Below are positions 47,147-58,285 of a stretch of 64,000 bases of DNA, one piece after another. The stretch's first letter is position 1; the number at the start of each line of letters is the position of its first letter. The notes below the pieces were generated by a model, which was not told the origin of the DNA, searched no databases, and saw only the letters and a list, made by a program, of their open reading frames with translations. Origin of the DNA: Eurosta solidaginis (Eukaryota > Arthropoda > Insecta > Diptera > Tephritidae); NCBI RefSeq assembly GCF_040869045.1, contig NC_090319.1, positions 338,438,302 through 338,502,301 of the forward strand. The letters are read 5' to 3'. The position numbers and the translations under genes are program-made.

Positions 47147-47221
47147 GTATGTTTCGCATATAATTTGAACCCTCAAATTGATACACATACATACACACAA
47201 ATTTTCTTGTACATGCAAGAT
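47147..47221 (+). other. Candidate 75-nt cassette exon
   Basis: The acceptor is a long U-rich tract ending in ttctttgcag (47137-47146), and the donor GTAAGTAT begins at 47222. The 75 nt between are open in exactly one frame, in phase 0 (25 codons, starting VCFAYNLNPQ). That frame continues without a stop across the donor. It may be a cassette exon of a gene spanning this window, or chance. Confidence 0.25.
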
Positions 47222-47339
47222 GTAAGTATCAACTCGAACTCGCAAGACGATGGGGAATTTCAGTCGGTGGATGTAATAAAAAGTAAAGATATTACGTTGG
47301 CATTTTGGAACAAAAGTTATCTAAAATTGTATATATGCC

Positions 47340-48335
47340 TTGTGTAAATAAACGAAATCGGTTGACGACCATGCCCCACTTAAAAAAAACCTCTGTCGAA
47401 ATTTCGAAATATGGAAAAAATGCTATAATTCATACGAAATAACTATAAATTGATGGAACTTTATACAGGGGTTGACTTTATGACGAAAAATAGAAACTTT
47501 GTAAAATGGGCTTGGTATTGCCCACCTTTGAAAATAAATGTATGACGCATTGCCTCCGAAGAGTTTTTAGGCCGAGCTTCATTTCCAATTAGCGTCGTGG
47601 TCTTTTTATTTTTTCCTACAAATCGGCAGAACGGGACCTGCATGTTTTAGGTCTTCTCCGAACGGCACCTGCGAGGTAAAAGATAGAAGCTTTTAATGTC
47701 AGAAATACACTCGGCGTGCTTGCCAAATAACTGCCGAGGGGCGACCCCGCTTAGAAAAACTGTCTTATAGTTGAAAAAACTTGCTCTTAAAATATTGATG
47801 TTGCCTTGCCCAGGGCATGCACCCAGGATCTTCGGTGTGGTATGCCGAGCACGCTACCACCACACCACGGTAGCCCACTTTTAGAGGTAGAAAATTTAAA
47901 ATTTTGCAAGCCCTAAATCAAAAGTCAAAGACTATTTGCATGGAGGTTGTCCCTTCTATTATATATACATATGACTAAATTAACAAAATCGGTTGGCGAC
48001 CGCACCCACTTAAACAAAATTTTTTTTAATGTAATAGCAACAAAAAATTAAACACCCTAACTAAAATATAATAATATTTCACCTCAGTAGTGAGATTATG
48101 TAGGAAAGTATAAAAATTTAAAACTAAATACAATTTTTTTAAAATGTTGGAGCATGGGCGCGGCACCGCCCACATTTTAAGGAAGTCATTTAAAATTGTT
48201 CACACCGTAATTAAAAAGCTGTTAGTATCAATTTGCAATTTTGCAGAATTAAAGTTCTTAGTATTATATTAAAATCTGAGAAAAATTTATTAGCGACCAC
48301 GTCGACCTTTATTTAAAAAAAGAAATAGCTTAAAG
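47340..48335 (-). mobile_element. DINE-1-like body fragment (interrupted)
   Basis: Segments such as 'gaaatcggttg.cgacca', 'aaaatgggcttggtattgcc' and 'gcaccgcccacatttt' (48162-48178) follow the order of copy e. Both termini are missing. It is split by a SINE at 47530-47872, and its right end abuts the LINE at about 48336. Confidence 0.6.
47530..47872 (-). mobile_element. tRNA-headed SINE (family 1), near full length
   Basis: The host words GCCCACCTTT (47520-47529) and GCCCACTTTT (47873-47882) flank it, a ~10-bp target duplication with one change. On minus the head reads a box-A-like TGGTGTGGTGGTAGCG and a box-B-like GGGTGCATGCCC (47815-47826 on plus). The body includes 'aagacagtttttctaagcgg' and 'catgcaggtcccgttctgc'. 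It is the most complete copy in the window. Confidence 0.75.
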
Positions 48336-48339
48336 TTTT

Positions 48340-50050
48340 AACCATAACAAAATTCATCACCTACAAAATATCCGTATGAGCTCCATTCTAGTAACTCAAT
48401 ATATGCCCCGCATTTGTTGCCTGTAGATGTTCTACTACATCTAAAGACCCTAAAAAAATCCTTCAAATACGGTCCCGATTTGATCCGAACATGTTTTCTT
48501 AAAAAATGTGCGGAATACATTTACCAGCCCTTACTGATCTGTTTAACCTCTCTTTAAAAATGGCATTTTCCCGACGGCTTGGAAGGGATCTTTTCTTATC
48601 CCACTCCACAAAAAAGGAAGCAAGTCGTCTATTGAAAACTATCGTGGAATAGCAAAGCTCTCCGCTATCCCTAAGCTTTTCGAAGCAATCGTTACTAATC
48701 ACCTTACGTTTTCGATTTCTACATGGATAGATAGTTCTCAGCATGGCTTTTGTAGAGCCAAATCAACCAGAACCAATTTACTTGAATTTACAACTCACGT
48801 CTTTAATGGGTTTAGAAACAATCATCATACCGACGTTATATACACTGATTTCAGCAAAGCATTCGACAAAGTACCCCACTCATTACTTTTTTATAAACTC
48901 GAATTGCTTGGTTTTCAACCTGGCCTAACTCGCTGGATCTCCTCCTAGCTTTGCGGTAGAACTCAAACAGGCATTTTTAAACACATTTGTTCGAATGTCA
49001 TAGATATTCCCTCCGGTGTGCCTCAGGGCAGCCATCTCGGTCCTATTCTGTTTTTGAACTTTATAAACGATGTCTCCACAACTATAAAATATTCTAAAAT
49101 TTTAATGTATGCCGACGACGTAAAACTTTTTAAGTCATACGCGTCGGTTGAAGAACGTTCTGTACTCCAGGCGGATTTAAATCGTTTAGTTACTTGGTGT
49201 AATGTGAATTTTATACCTCTCAACATAGAAAAATGTAAATCCATGTGTTTTTCACGTGGGAACATACAGCCAGCTTCCTACACAATTAATGGCCAAACTC
49301 TGGAGAGCGTTGATGTTTTTGTCGACATGGGAGTTGCAATAAATTGCAAACTTAGTTTCAACCCTCATATTAATGCCACAGTCAATAAAGCGAGAGGAGT
49401 TTTAGCATTTGTGAAAAGATGGGCAAAAGGGTTTAGTGATCCTTACGTTACAAAAACCCTTTTTACATCATTGGTGAGGCCGATATTAGAATATGGATCG
49501 ATAATTTGGATTCCGCGTTATCAAGTTCATGTGGATAGACTAAAATCAATTCAAAAACAGTTTTTGCTTTTCGCCTTGAGAAATCTTCAATGGGACTCTC
49601 CGTATAATCTTCCTCCTTACACTAATCGGTTAAAACTAATAAATCTTCCTACCCTTGCAAGTCGTAGAGAAATGCTAGATGTACTATTTATGGCTAGACT
49701 TTTAAATGGATCGATTTCAAGCCCATTTCTTTTGAACGAAGTAAACTTGAATGTTCCATGCCGAGTTTCAAGGCATTATAATAAACCTATAATTGTTAAA
49801 CAATGCAGAAGCAATTTCCAACTACACGAACCTTTTCTAGGTTTGTGTGAAGGTTGTAACTCTCACTCCAGAGTAATTGATGTTTCGGACTCGCTCTTTC
49901 TATAAAAAAAACTGTTCTATCTTCTCTTAATAATTAAAAAATTATATTTATACTTTTAGTCTATTGTATTTTGTGAATCTATATTTCTCAGCTGATGAGT
50001 TTCTCTGTAGCTGAGCGGTTTTAGATCTCCGCGCTTAAGAACCACCATAC
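48340..50050 (+). mobile_element. Jockey-type LINE, truncated at 5'
   Basis: Reverse transcriptase motifs run in order across three frames: a GPDLIP-like segment near 48473, KLFEAIV near 48675 and YTDFSKAFDKVPH at about 48841-48880. The fourth, SGVPQG (about 49012), leads into the open frame from 49018. A TAG near 48946 and a shift near 48890 break the protein. The 3' UTR (49905-50040) is shared with the minus copy at 9340-9480. The end near 50045-50075 runs into 'accatggcggccacc', which resembles the SINE head. Confidence 0.8.
49018..49905 (+). pseudogene. Jockey-type reverse transcriptase, C-terminal 295 codons
   Basis: The longest open frame in the window. It holds PQG..LGP at residues 2-10, the active site YADD at about residues 31-34, a thumb region near LNIEKCK (residues about 71-77), LG-type segments and the C-terminal region ending ..SRVIDVSDSLF. 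In intact jockey elements this would follow about 400 further residues (endonuclease and palm), which here are broken. It is still open, so the copy is not very old. The first Met is not a true start. Confidence 0.85.
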
Positions 50051-51044
50051 CATGGCGGCCACCAACTTGTCTGCTGCAGATTACTTCGCTTACGCCTTTT
50101 TGTAATTTATGCTACACTTCACATATAAACATCTACACTTCGCCAACATTCATGTATTTTCCATTTTCGTTTCTCTTTTACAGACTTTTATTCTTAAAAA
50201 GAATTTTTTTATTTCTACTTTTTTTTTCTTTTAAAGTGCGACTAAATAAGTGCAATTATTTTAATGCACATTTGACTTTTGACATTGTGCTCGAGTGTAA
50301 AAAGTTGCCAGTTCAGCCAAACGGTCTAGCAACCAACTTAGATGAATGGCCAAGACAAACGTGCTGTGTGTGTGTATATGTAGTTGTCAATATGTTATTA
50401 GCATCATAAACAGGATGAGCAAGGAAAATCAAAGGAAACAGAATGTGAGCAAATAAGCAAAAGAAACCTAAAAGCTTCAGCCGCAGCCAGATGAAACGCT
50501 TTGACTGCATAGTAAATTTCTACAAAAGCAAAACTTTTGCTTAGTTTTTAATTTTTTTTTTTCGTGGATATTTTACATATTTTTTCTTTGCGATTTGTGT
50601 AGGTGTTTATGTAAGCAATGAATGATGAATGCGAACAAGTTTATGGTATAACTGTGGGCTTAATAAAGAGGAATCAGTAGTTCAAGGTTGCTTTTCCTCT
50701 AACCTTTATCTTTTTAATTTAAGTTAAGACTTTGCTTTCTCAGACATTAAACAAATGAATATTTCTTAGAATACTGTTTTTTTAATTTCGTTTCAATTTC
50801 GGTTGGTTTCAAGGAATTACTTCACTTCCAATTTACTATTTTCCACCTCATATTCTTTCTTTGAAGCAATTGGACGTACTATTTTTTGTCATAGAAGTCA
50901 ATTAGGGGGTTTTGGCGGTATGAGTACAATTTTCTCATTCTCTGGATGTAATATTAGTACCAACTAAGAATATTTAGGGGGTGAGTCATGGGAACCAGCA
51001 TTTATTAACGCATATATATATTAACAGTTTGTGTATAATTCAGT
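50051..51044. other. Unassigned unique DNA
   Basis: T-rich at 50155-50232. It holds the partner (50237-50294) of the short dispersed repeat at 14651-14708. No gene is recognised. Confidence 0.35.
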
Positions 51045-52630
51045 TTTTTATTATACTCAGCGTGCTTAGCACAGATAAATATAGACTTTCATATATCAAA
51101 ATTCTCAGGATGAAAAAAAGGATATTCGTCCGTCTATCTATACACACGATAGCTTGATTAAATATTGAGATATCTCATAGAAATTTGGTTTATGGATTCC
51201 TTGGCACTCATCTCCCATCGCTTTATAAAATGAGCGAAATCGGCTGATAACCACGCTCATGTTTTACATATATGAAATTTTGGAAAACACAAAAAACCTT
51301 ATTATTAAATAAAAATACACCCACTTACTTACTTAATTGGCGCTTAACCGTCTAAACGGTTATGGCCGTCCAACAAGGCGCGGCAGTCGCTCCTTCGCTC
51401 CGCCAACCGGCGGCAATTGGTCACACCAAGGGAGTTTAAATCGTTTTCCACCTGGTCCTTCCAACAGAGTGGGGGCCACCCTCTACCTCTGCTTCCATAG
51501 GCGGGTTCCGAAAGAAACACTTTCTTGGCCGGAGCATCATCTTTCATTCGCATAACATGGCCTAGCCAGCGCAGCCGCTGCGCTTTAATTCGCGTCTGCG
51601 TATAGCTCGTACAGCTCACCATTAAATCTTCTTCGGTACTCGCCATCGCCAACGCGTAGAGGTCCATAAATCTTTCGAAGAACTTTTCTCTCGAACACTC
51701 CCAAAGCCGCTTCATCTGCTGTTGTCATGGTCCATGCTTCTGCCCCATATAGCAGGACGGGTACGATAAGTGACTTGTAGAGTATGATTTTCGTTCGCCG
51801 AGAGAGGACTTTACTTTTCAATTGCCTACCTAGTCCAAAGTAGCATTTATTGGCAAGATTGATTCTTCGCTGGATTTCAGTGCTGATGTTGTTACTAGTG
51901 TTGATGCTGGTTCCCAAATAAACGAAGTCTTTTACTATTTCGAAATTATGGCTGCCAACAGTAGCGTGGTTGCCAAGGCGCATATGCGCTGACTCTTTGC
52001 TCGATGACAGCAGGTACTTCGTTTTGTCCTCATTCACCATCAAACCCATCTTTACCGCTTCTTTTTCCAGCTTGGAGTAAGCAGAACTAACAGCGCGGGT
52101 GTTTAGGCCGATGATATCAATGTCATCAGCATATGCCAGTAATTGCAGATTCTTGATAACAATTTTAAAACTATTTTGAAAATGGGTGTGGCACCGCCCA
52201 TTTGTTTCAAAATCAATTTTACAATTATTATTAATCATAAATCAAAAACGGTAAAACCTATCATAACAAATTTCGACAGAGAGGTTACCTTTAAATAAAG
52301 AATGCTTCGAAGAAAAGTTAGCGAATTCGGTTAAGGACCAGATCCACTTTAATGTAAAATATTTTTAAAAGGCTCGTGGATGAATAAAATAAGGTATATC
52401 TTAGCGAAAAATAGTTTTGTATCTATGATATTTCACTTGCCAAGTTTTATTGTAAAAGAATATTCGGCGAAATTTATATTTTTAATGGGAGGTGCCACGC
52501 CCCTATTCCGATCTAGCATTACACAACATTTCTAAAGCCTCAAAAAAAGAAAACTAAATACCTCGTAACAAATTTCGAAAAAGTAGTTTATCTGAAACGA
52601 ACCGTACAATTGAAACTCAAGGTGATTAGT
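51045..52630 (-). mobile_element. DINE-1/Helentron-like element, short subfamily, copy f (interrupted)
   Basis: The 3' end on minus is 'tactcagcgtgctt' (51053) with a (GTCY)-type remnant 'cgtccgtctatctat' (51128). The left part runs to about 51325 and the right part from about 52158 ('aaaatgggtgtggcaccgcc') to 52630. An RTE-like LINE lies between. About 40 bp of host, as judged from copy g, are missing at the junction. The 5' terminus is lost. Confidence 0.7.
51326..52157 (-). mobile_element. RTE-like LINE, 5'-truncated copy 1
   Basis: On minus the active site reads YADDIDIIG (about 52130-52105). The frame continues through a VNEDKTKYLL segment and LYGAEAWTM, then FERKVLRKIYGP, and, after one frameshift near 51600, RLRWLGHVMRM and a GRGWPP..WKDQ segment. 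The 3' end has short AAGT repeats (51322-51336). This architecture fits RTE/related LINEs; exact clade assignment would need a tree. It lacks endonuclease and palm N-terminus. Confidence 0.8.
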
Positions 52631-53349
52631 GTTTCGCTTCTGATGGCAGCGTTGCCATATACGCGCATGATTCTTAACTGAAGAGTGGGGCTGGAACTAC
52701 ATGCTCATTCTAGTGACTTTCAGGCAATCTGCTATCCGTGGAAGTAGCCCCATCAAAACCGTGTAAACATGACATGAATAACACGGGACACATGATCATT
52801 GACAGCAACTGCTTTGGAGGCGAACTTGTTGGTAGAGAGGTCAAGCAGATTATTTTGGCAAAGAACGCTTAGATAAACCCTTTGCCACTTGAAAGCTAAT
52901 ACCAAAAGACTACATACACCGTCCAAGCCAAAGAAGGATGTATACAAATTCCAGGGTACCGATATCTAAGAAAACCTGGCTAAAAAAATCTTCAAGTGTT
53001 CTCATCACGCCTTCAACTGTCATACGTGTAGGAGTACGGTTTTTTGGGCCAAGCTTTTTTGTTTCCAATATATGTCGTGCTCCTCTTAAATTTTGCCTAC
53101 AAATTAGCGAGACATTTTTTATGCTGACTCCGAAAGGCAGCTGCAAGGCAGATAAAGTGATAGTACAGGTTACCATGCGTATGACATCAAATCAACTTGG
53201 TAGCCTTAATCAGATCCTAAAAATGATTGGAAATTCATGGATAGTGACGCCTCCTCGTGGTATCACAACGGACCACCTGACAGTGGCCTCCTGAGACTGA
53301 AATATACATGCATGTGGTATCCACTTCAATATAACCTAATTTAACCTTT
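52631..53349. other. Mixed: unassigned DNA, SINE family 1 scrap, LINE tail
   Basis: 52631-53030 is unassigned. 53033-53160 matches the SINE family 1 body ('ttgggccaagcttttttgtt', 'gctgactccgaaaggcagct') in plus-strand display, head missing. 53250-53346 carries the LINE 3'-UTR word 'ggtatcacaacggacc' and ends 'cctaatttaacc'. Confidence 0.5.
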
Positions 53350-53780
53350 ACTTTGGCCACCCTTCACCGTCCCTTTCCGCCTTTTCTTATCTTCGTTCAT
53401 CTCTCATTTCTTGTCCTATTCCTATTACATATTGTTATTTCTGTTCCTATCCTTTTCGTAGTTCCTTTTATTTTTCCTCGTATTGTGTGGTGGAGATTGT
53501 CGATCCTTGCATTTGATTATTTTAGTTATTCTTATTCCTGCTCCAATTCATTTTCTTTTTCCCACTCCTATTCCCATTCCTGTTCCTAATCCTGTTCCCA
53601 TTCCTATTCTTATTCTTATTCCTTTTACTTTTTCTATTCCTATTTCTATTCCCATTAGTATACCTATACTTATCCCTGCTATTATCCCTATTCCTATTTC
53701 TATTAATATTCATATTCCTGTTCTTATACCTATTCCTATGCCTAATCTTATTCTTATTCCTATTCCTAATATGAGAGGAT
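53350..53780. repeat. Pyrimidine-rich (TTCCTA)n-type hexamer array
   Basis: From 53535 to 53765 the sequence is an imperfect array of TTCCTA/TTCCCA/TTCTTA hexamers. Because the unit is six bases, several frames stay open on both strands and translate as Pro-Ile or Arg-Asn repeats. The flank 53350-53530 is T-rich with balanced segments. It resembles the pyrimidine/hexamer portion of the Helitron at 40330-40620 in design, but the units differ. Confidence 0.75.
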
Positions 53781-55725
53781 AATGAAGATCGAATAGATCT
53801 TAAATATGGTAAATCTACGCTGTTGTTAGCCATTATTGTATTCGTAAATTTGCATATTTTATTTTTCGTTTCCTTTTCTTAAATTATTTGGCAAACTGTT
53901 CTAAGTATTCACGTATTCATACATCCATACACATTTCCTTAAACAAACAACTGCATTGTCCACATTTCATTTAGTTAAGTATTTGCTTTTCCTGGCAAAG
54001 CTTGAGTAGTGCTAGTTGAGTTTTTGAAGTGCCGTAGAGTACTTAGCTGTAAGAGAATATTGCAAAAAACAGCCAAGCGTGAGTCTCACATGCAAACTCT
54101 TAAGCTTTTCTGCTGCAAAATGCCAAAGTAAATATATTTACGTGATCACCAACCATGGTACATAATTACAGCATCCATTATAGAACTAAAGTATTTACAT
54201 ATAGATACATATGTATATGTGTAAACATTATATATGAAAGTGTGAATTTATACTAACAAATGATGCGCCTCAGGCTATCTATTATGCTGACCATGCAGAA
54301 GGCTACAAAGGAAAATAATTAAAAGGAAGAGTGCTTACTTATAAGCCTATTGTGCGTACATTCAGTATCGGTATTGCCATGCATCTTCAAGATTTCAGAC
54401 TCATTAAGTGGAAGATTTAGGATTCATTAAGTGGAAAGTTTTCACATATATACTTTTTATGTACATAAAATGGTCTATTAAGTTTAACTCGCTTTCCGAA
54501 AGTCCAAGTTTCGGAGGAAGAAGAGATAAACTGAATAATTAATATATCAAAATATCGATGTGTAATAGGGTGTGCTTGCGCCGCGGGATAATGTTGTTGT
54601 TGTTGTAGCAATGCTTTACCCCATGCCATAATTGCGACCACTCACAAATTGTCATCAATATCATCTAACGGAGTCCGCGGAAACTTGCAGTTTCAACAGG
54701 GGTCTACCAGAGTGAGAGGGGTGTAACAGGCGTTAGTTCCACACTGAAATTTAAGAAATGGCTGGTATCATGTGTGGACACATTGCAAGCAGGACATACA
54801 TTATGTATGTCAGGGTTGATTCCAGATATCCAGATCGAAGTTGAGCTAGAGTGGCGCGCGTCTCCTAGGGAGAATGTTTTCCTTTTCTGTGAGCTCAGGG
54901 TATTTATCTTTATGAACGGGATTCGCCGGGAAATTCCTGGTGGAGAGGACCAACGCCTTTTTGAGGAGTTTCTTTTACATACGGCTGTATTCTCAGGTGC
55001 CTTATTTCCTCATAATGCTTACACTGGGCTTCTTAAGGTGGCACTAGGAAGCCTTCCCACATACGCAAAAAGTAGCGGAAGCTCATACTGTAACGCATCA
55101 TTCAACCAAATGAGTGCATCGCCGTTCAGATGTTGCCTTCGCACTTTAAGTACGTTATCAACTTCAGATACAACTGGTAAAATCCTTGCATTGGTGTCAT
55201 TCGTCTGCTACCCATCTTTCACTCCATTTGGGCAGTCAATAGATGCATATAAATTACTTTAATTAGATTATATATTAATTACTATATATAGGTATAAGCT
55301 AGGCTTAGTATAAGCTGTAGGAAATAAATAAATAAAATAAACGGTTCTGGTATTTAATCAGATTTATGCCCAGATTTCAGTGTATTCAACAGAAACTGTT
55401 ATTCAGCCATTCCAAATGGGGCGTACGCTCGCCTCACCGTGTAGGTTGTATTCTGGATACATAAGAAGACAGCCCGTAGCGGTTCTAAAAGTAGTGTTTT
55501 TTGGCAAACCTGCAGTTTCTTTCAGTGAGGAACCTTTGGTCTTGGAGATCAATTGCTTTGTAAGTCGTAGTGATCGTTTCTTTGTCTTTACCTCAAATGC
55601 TGCCAGCAAGAGTTTTGCGGATTTTATTACGAATATTTTAAGTGACTTCCTGATAATTCAGACCCCTAAAACTTTGAACACAATTTAGAGCCCTATTTAC
55701 GTATATTTAAGTGTATCCAATATTT
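53781..55725. other. Unassigned; repeat-like ORF region
   Basis: 53781-54580 is AT-rich with nothing seen. A (GTT)n run at 54592-54605 followed by 'gtagcaatgc' looks like the inverted tail of a retroposon. An open frame of 162 codons (54774-55262) has balanced base composition but no motif I recognise. The opposite strand at 55403-55609 has 68 open codons rich in Lys/Arg. Both could be eroded transposon coding or antisense to it. Confidence 0.3.
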
Positions 55726-55954
55726 TTTTTATACTCAGCGTGCTTTGCACACAGGGTATATTAACTTTGATTGGATAACGGTTGGTTGTACAGGTATAAA
55801 GGAATCGAGATAGATATAGACTTCCATATATCAAAATCATCAGTATCGAAAAAAAATTTGATTGAGCCATGTCCGTCTATCTGTCCATACGTACGTCTAT
55901 CCGTTTGTCCGTTAACACGATAACTTGAGTAAATATTGAGATATCTTCACCAAA

Positions 55955-56214
55955 ACTCCTTCTACCAAACTCCACCTCACGGCGGAAGGACGTGTAAAAA
56001 ATGTATGTGATATTTTTAATTAATGTTATTGTAAAGGTTTTGGTTTTATTTATTAATAAAAATTTTTTTACGTTTGTAGTTCCCTGAGGACGGTTACCGT
56101 AGTGTAACCGAAATATATCGGAAAAAACCTATGTGTCTCATTTATTAAAAAGACCTTGAGCCAGCAGAATCACCAAATATTTACATGAACACAGGTTGCA
56201 AAAAATCCAATAGA
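55955..56214 (+). mobile_element. 260-bp retrozyme-like insertion
   Basis: TTCACCAAA flanks both sides (55946-55954 and 56215-56223), and joining the flanks restores the host element reading 'atatcttcaccaaatttggt'. The insert has no ORF of note. Centrally it carries a hammerhead-like fold (56080-56123). Size, target duplication and ribozyme-type motif together resemble the non-autonomous Penelope-derived elements called retrozymes. The polarity of insertion and a circular intermediate are inference. Confidence 0.6.
56080..56123 (+). ncRNA. Hammerhead-ribozyme-like motif
   Basis: Stem I is TTCC (56080-56083) with GGAA (56120-56123). The core is CTGAGGA (56084-56090), matching CUGANGA. One extra C (56091) follows, then stem II GGTTAC/GTAACC (56092-56097 and 56104-56109) with a 6-nt loop, and GAAA (56110-56113). 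The minimal stem III is A-TATA-U and the cleavage-site C is at 56119. The same order, with one extra base after the core, is typical of Penelope-associated motifs. Activity as a monomer is doubtful because stem III is so short. Confidence 0.5.
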
Positions 56215-57150
56215 TTCACCAAATTTGGTACACGAGCTAGACTAGATTGGTATTGAAAATGAGTGAAATCGGATGATAATCACGCCCACTTTTTATATAT
56301 AAAACATTTTGGAAAACACAAAAAACCTGATTATTTAGTAAATAATACACCTAGAATGTTGAAATTTGACGTGTGCACTGATATTGAGACTTTTGATAAA
56401 AATTTGAAAAAAAATTTTTAAATGGGCATGGCACTGCCCACTTGTGATAAAATCAATTTTACAAATATTATTAATAATAAATAAAAAATCGTTAGACCTA
56501 TCGTAACAAAATTCGGCAGAAAGGGTTGCCTTTACTACAGGGAATGCTTTGAAGAAAAATTAACGAAATCGGTTAAGGACCACGGCCACTTTTATATAAA
56601 AGATTTTGTAAAGAGTCGTGGACGAATGAAATAAGCTATATCTTTACAAAAAACAGCTGTATATCAATGGTGTTTCATTTCCCAAGTGGATTTATAACAA
56701 TAAAGGGAAAAACTTCAAATTTTAAAAAATGGGCGTGGCACCGCCCCTTTTATGACTAAGCAATTTTCTATGTTTCGGGAGCCATAACTCGAAGAAAAAT
56801 TTACATATCGTAACAAAATTGGGTACACAAATTTCCCCTATAGCAGGAAATATTTCTGGAAAAAATAGACGAGATCGGTTAAAGACCACGACAACTTAGA
56901 TATAAAACAAGTTTAAAAGGGTCGTAGGCTAGAATAATTAGCTATAACTTAGCAAAAAATAGTTTTGAATCAATGATATTTCACTTATCAAGTTTTACTG
57001 TAAGAGGAAATGGGGAGATATTTTTCTGTTAAACGGGCGGTGCCACGTGTTATGTAAAAAAGTAATTTATCTGAAATGAAATGTACAATTGAAGCTCACG
57101 CTGAGTATATAATGTTCAGTTACACCCGAACTTCGACACCTTTACTTGTT

Positions 57151-57719
57151 ATTTTCATATTTGTTTAATTCTGTTAAATGAACAACAAACTCTTATTGAC
57201 TACGAGAAAAAGTAGGCAGTTCAGGGTATTCATTTGGAGCTAAAAAAGACCAACGTTTTAAAAAAAGAGCTCGGGGCTAAATCCGAATTTGTGTAGCTAA
57301 ACGCAAAAAGAGTGGCTAGATCTGACTCCAAAAGCACCACAATAGCAACACTGGTGACAGTGCAACAAAAGAAGAAAAAAATGTCCGCTATATGGAGAAC
57401 AGGTGTAGATAATTAAAAAATTTATACGAGATTTAGAACTTAGGAATCTGTCTTTAATTAACTAGCGGTGAGGTAGGGCTAACAGTTTCGCTAGGTGCTT
57501 TGCGATCAACTTTTGACATACTTCCAACAGAGCTGTAAACTTAACATCTTACACTTTGTTCAAGACCCAATGACAATGCATTGAATATGGGGAAAGATTC
57601 CTAACAGTTTCAGGATATTTCCCGTTGAGCTACAAATTTGAAACTTCAAACTAAAGCTCGGAGAACCCATAAAAATGCAATGAAATAACAAAAGAAAAGT
57701 GCGGCTATTGGTTGTCGGC
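57151..57719. other. Unassigned with relic of the 44-kb tandem family
   Basis: 57530-57690 resembles the units at 44040-44720 ('gagctacaaatttgaaactt', 'caatgacaatgca'). 57151-57480 shows nothing recognisable. Confidence 0.4.
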
Positions 57720-58285
57720 TTATTATCTTTGAGTCATCGACTTTTTGGTTTCATATCGGCTTGTTATCGATAGGTTAAATTTTTGTCATCAATTTTATAT
57801 TCAAATTCTATCGGTATTTGCTTCAGCAATAATTCGTCGATAATACATCTACAACATGCCGAAAATAACTTTGTTGGGACCCGATATCAAATCGATATCC
57901 TTCCGATAATAAATCGATAACTTTTTGATGACAAATCGATAAATTTTCGTCAATATATCGATAAAGGCTCAGTAACTTTTCCATAATGCATCGATATTTT
58001 TTCGATAAGACACAGATAACAAATAAATACATTATCGATAGCAAATCGATATTTTTGGATAACTTTTCGATAAACAGTCGATAACTTTTCAATAAAAAAT
58101 TAAATGTTTTTCGATAAAAAATCGATAACATGGCGATAACATATTGGTATCACTCCAACTAAAAATCACCAACTTTTCGATAACATATCGATAACTTTTC
58201 GTTAAAAAATCTATAAATCGCTAATTCTATGATAACTTTGTTATTGATAGTAACTCTATAGCACTTCGATGGCAAATCGATAACT
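57720..58285. repeat. CGATA/TATCG-dense block 3
   Basis: By eye about two dozen CGATA or TATCG pentamers occur in 570 bp, several as TATCGATA (57765, 58033) or ATCGATA. Spacing is irregular, 12-40 bp, with A/T linkers. The 102-codon minus frame across it merely translates the repeat. It is the densest of the three blocks (also 736-1250 and 21115-21440). Confidence 0.7.

Larger units (their letters stand above)
55726..57150 (-). mobile_element. DINE-1/Helentron-like element, short subfamily, copy g
   Basis: On minus the 5' end is AACAAGTAAAGGTGTCGAAG and then TTCGGGTGTAACTGAACAT (57150 leftward). The 3' end at about 55726 carries TATACTC with the (GTCY) stretch at 55870-55910. The body keeps the 'tgggcgtggcaccgcccctt' box (56730-56750). 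A 260-bp insertion sits at 55955-56214. This copy provides the uninterrupted sequence used to read copies a and f. Confidence 0.8.

Noticed and set aside
53483..53833. Pro-Ile repeat ORF on plus and Arg-Asn repeat ORF on minus
   Set aside because: A hexamer microsatellite keeps frames open on both strands; no start context or domain.
54774..55262. 162-codon plus-strand ORF
   Set aside because: Balanced composition but no motif, and inverted-tail signals suggest that the coding strand of the source element may be the other one. Not called as a gene.
57823..58131. 102-codon minus-strand ORF full of Leu/Ser/Tyr/Arg
   Set aside because: Direct translation of the CGATAAC repeat block.
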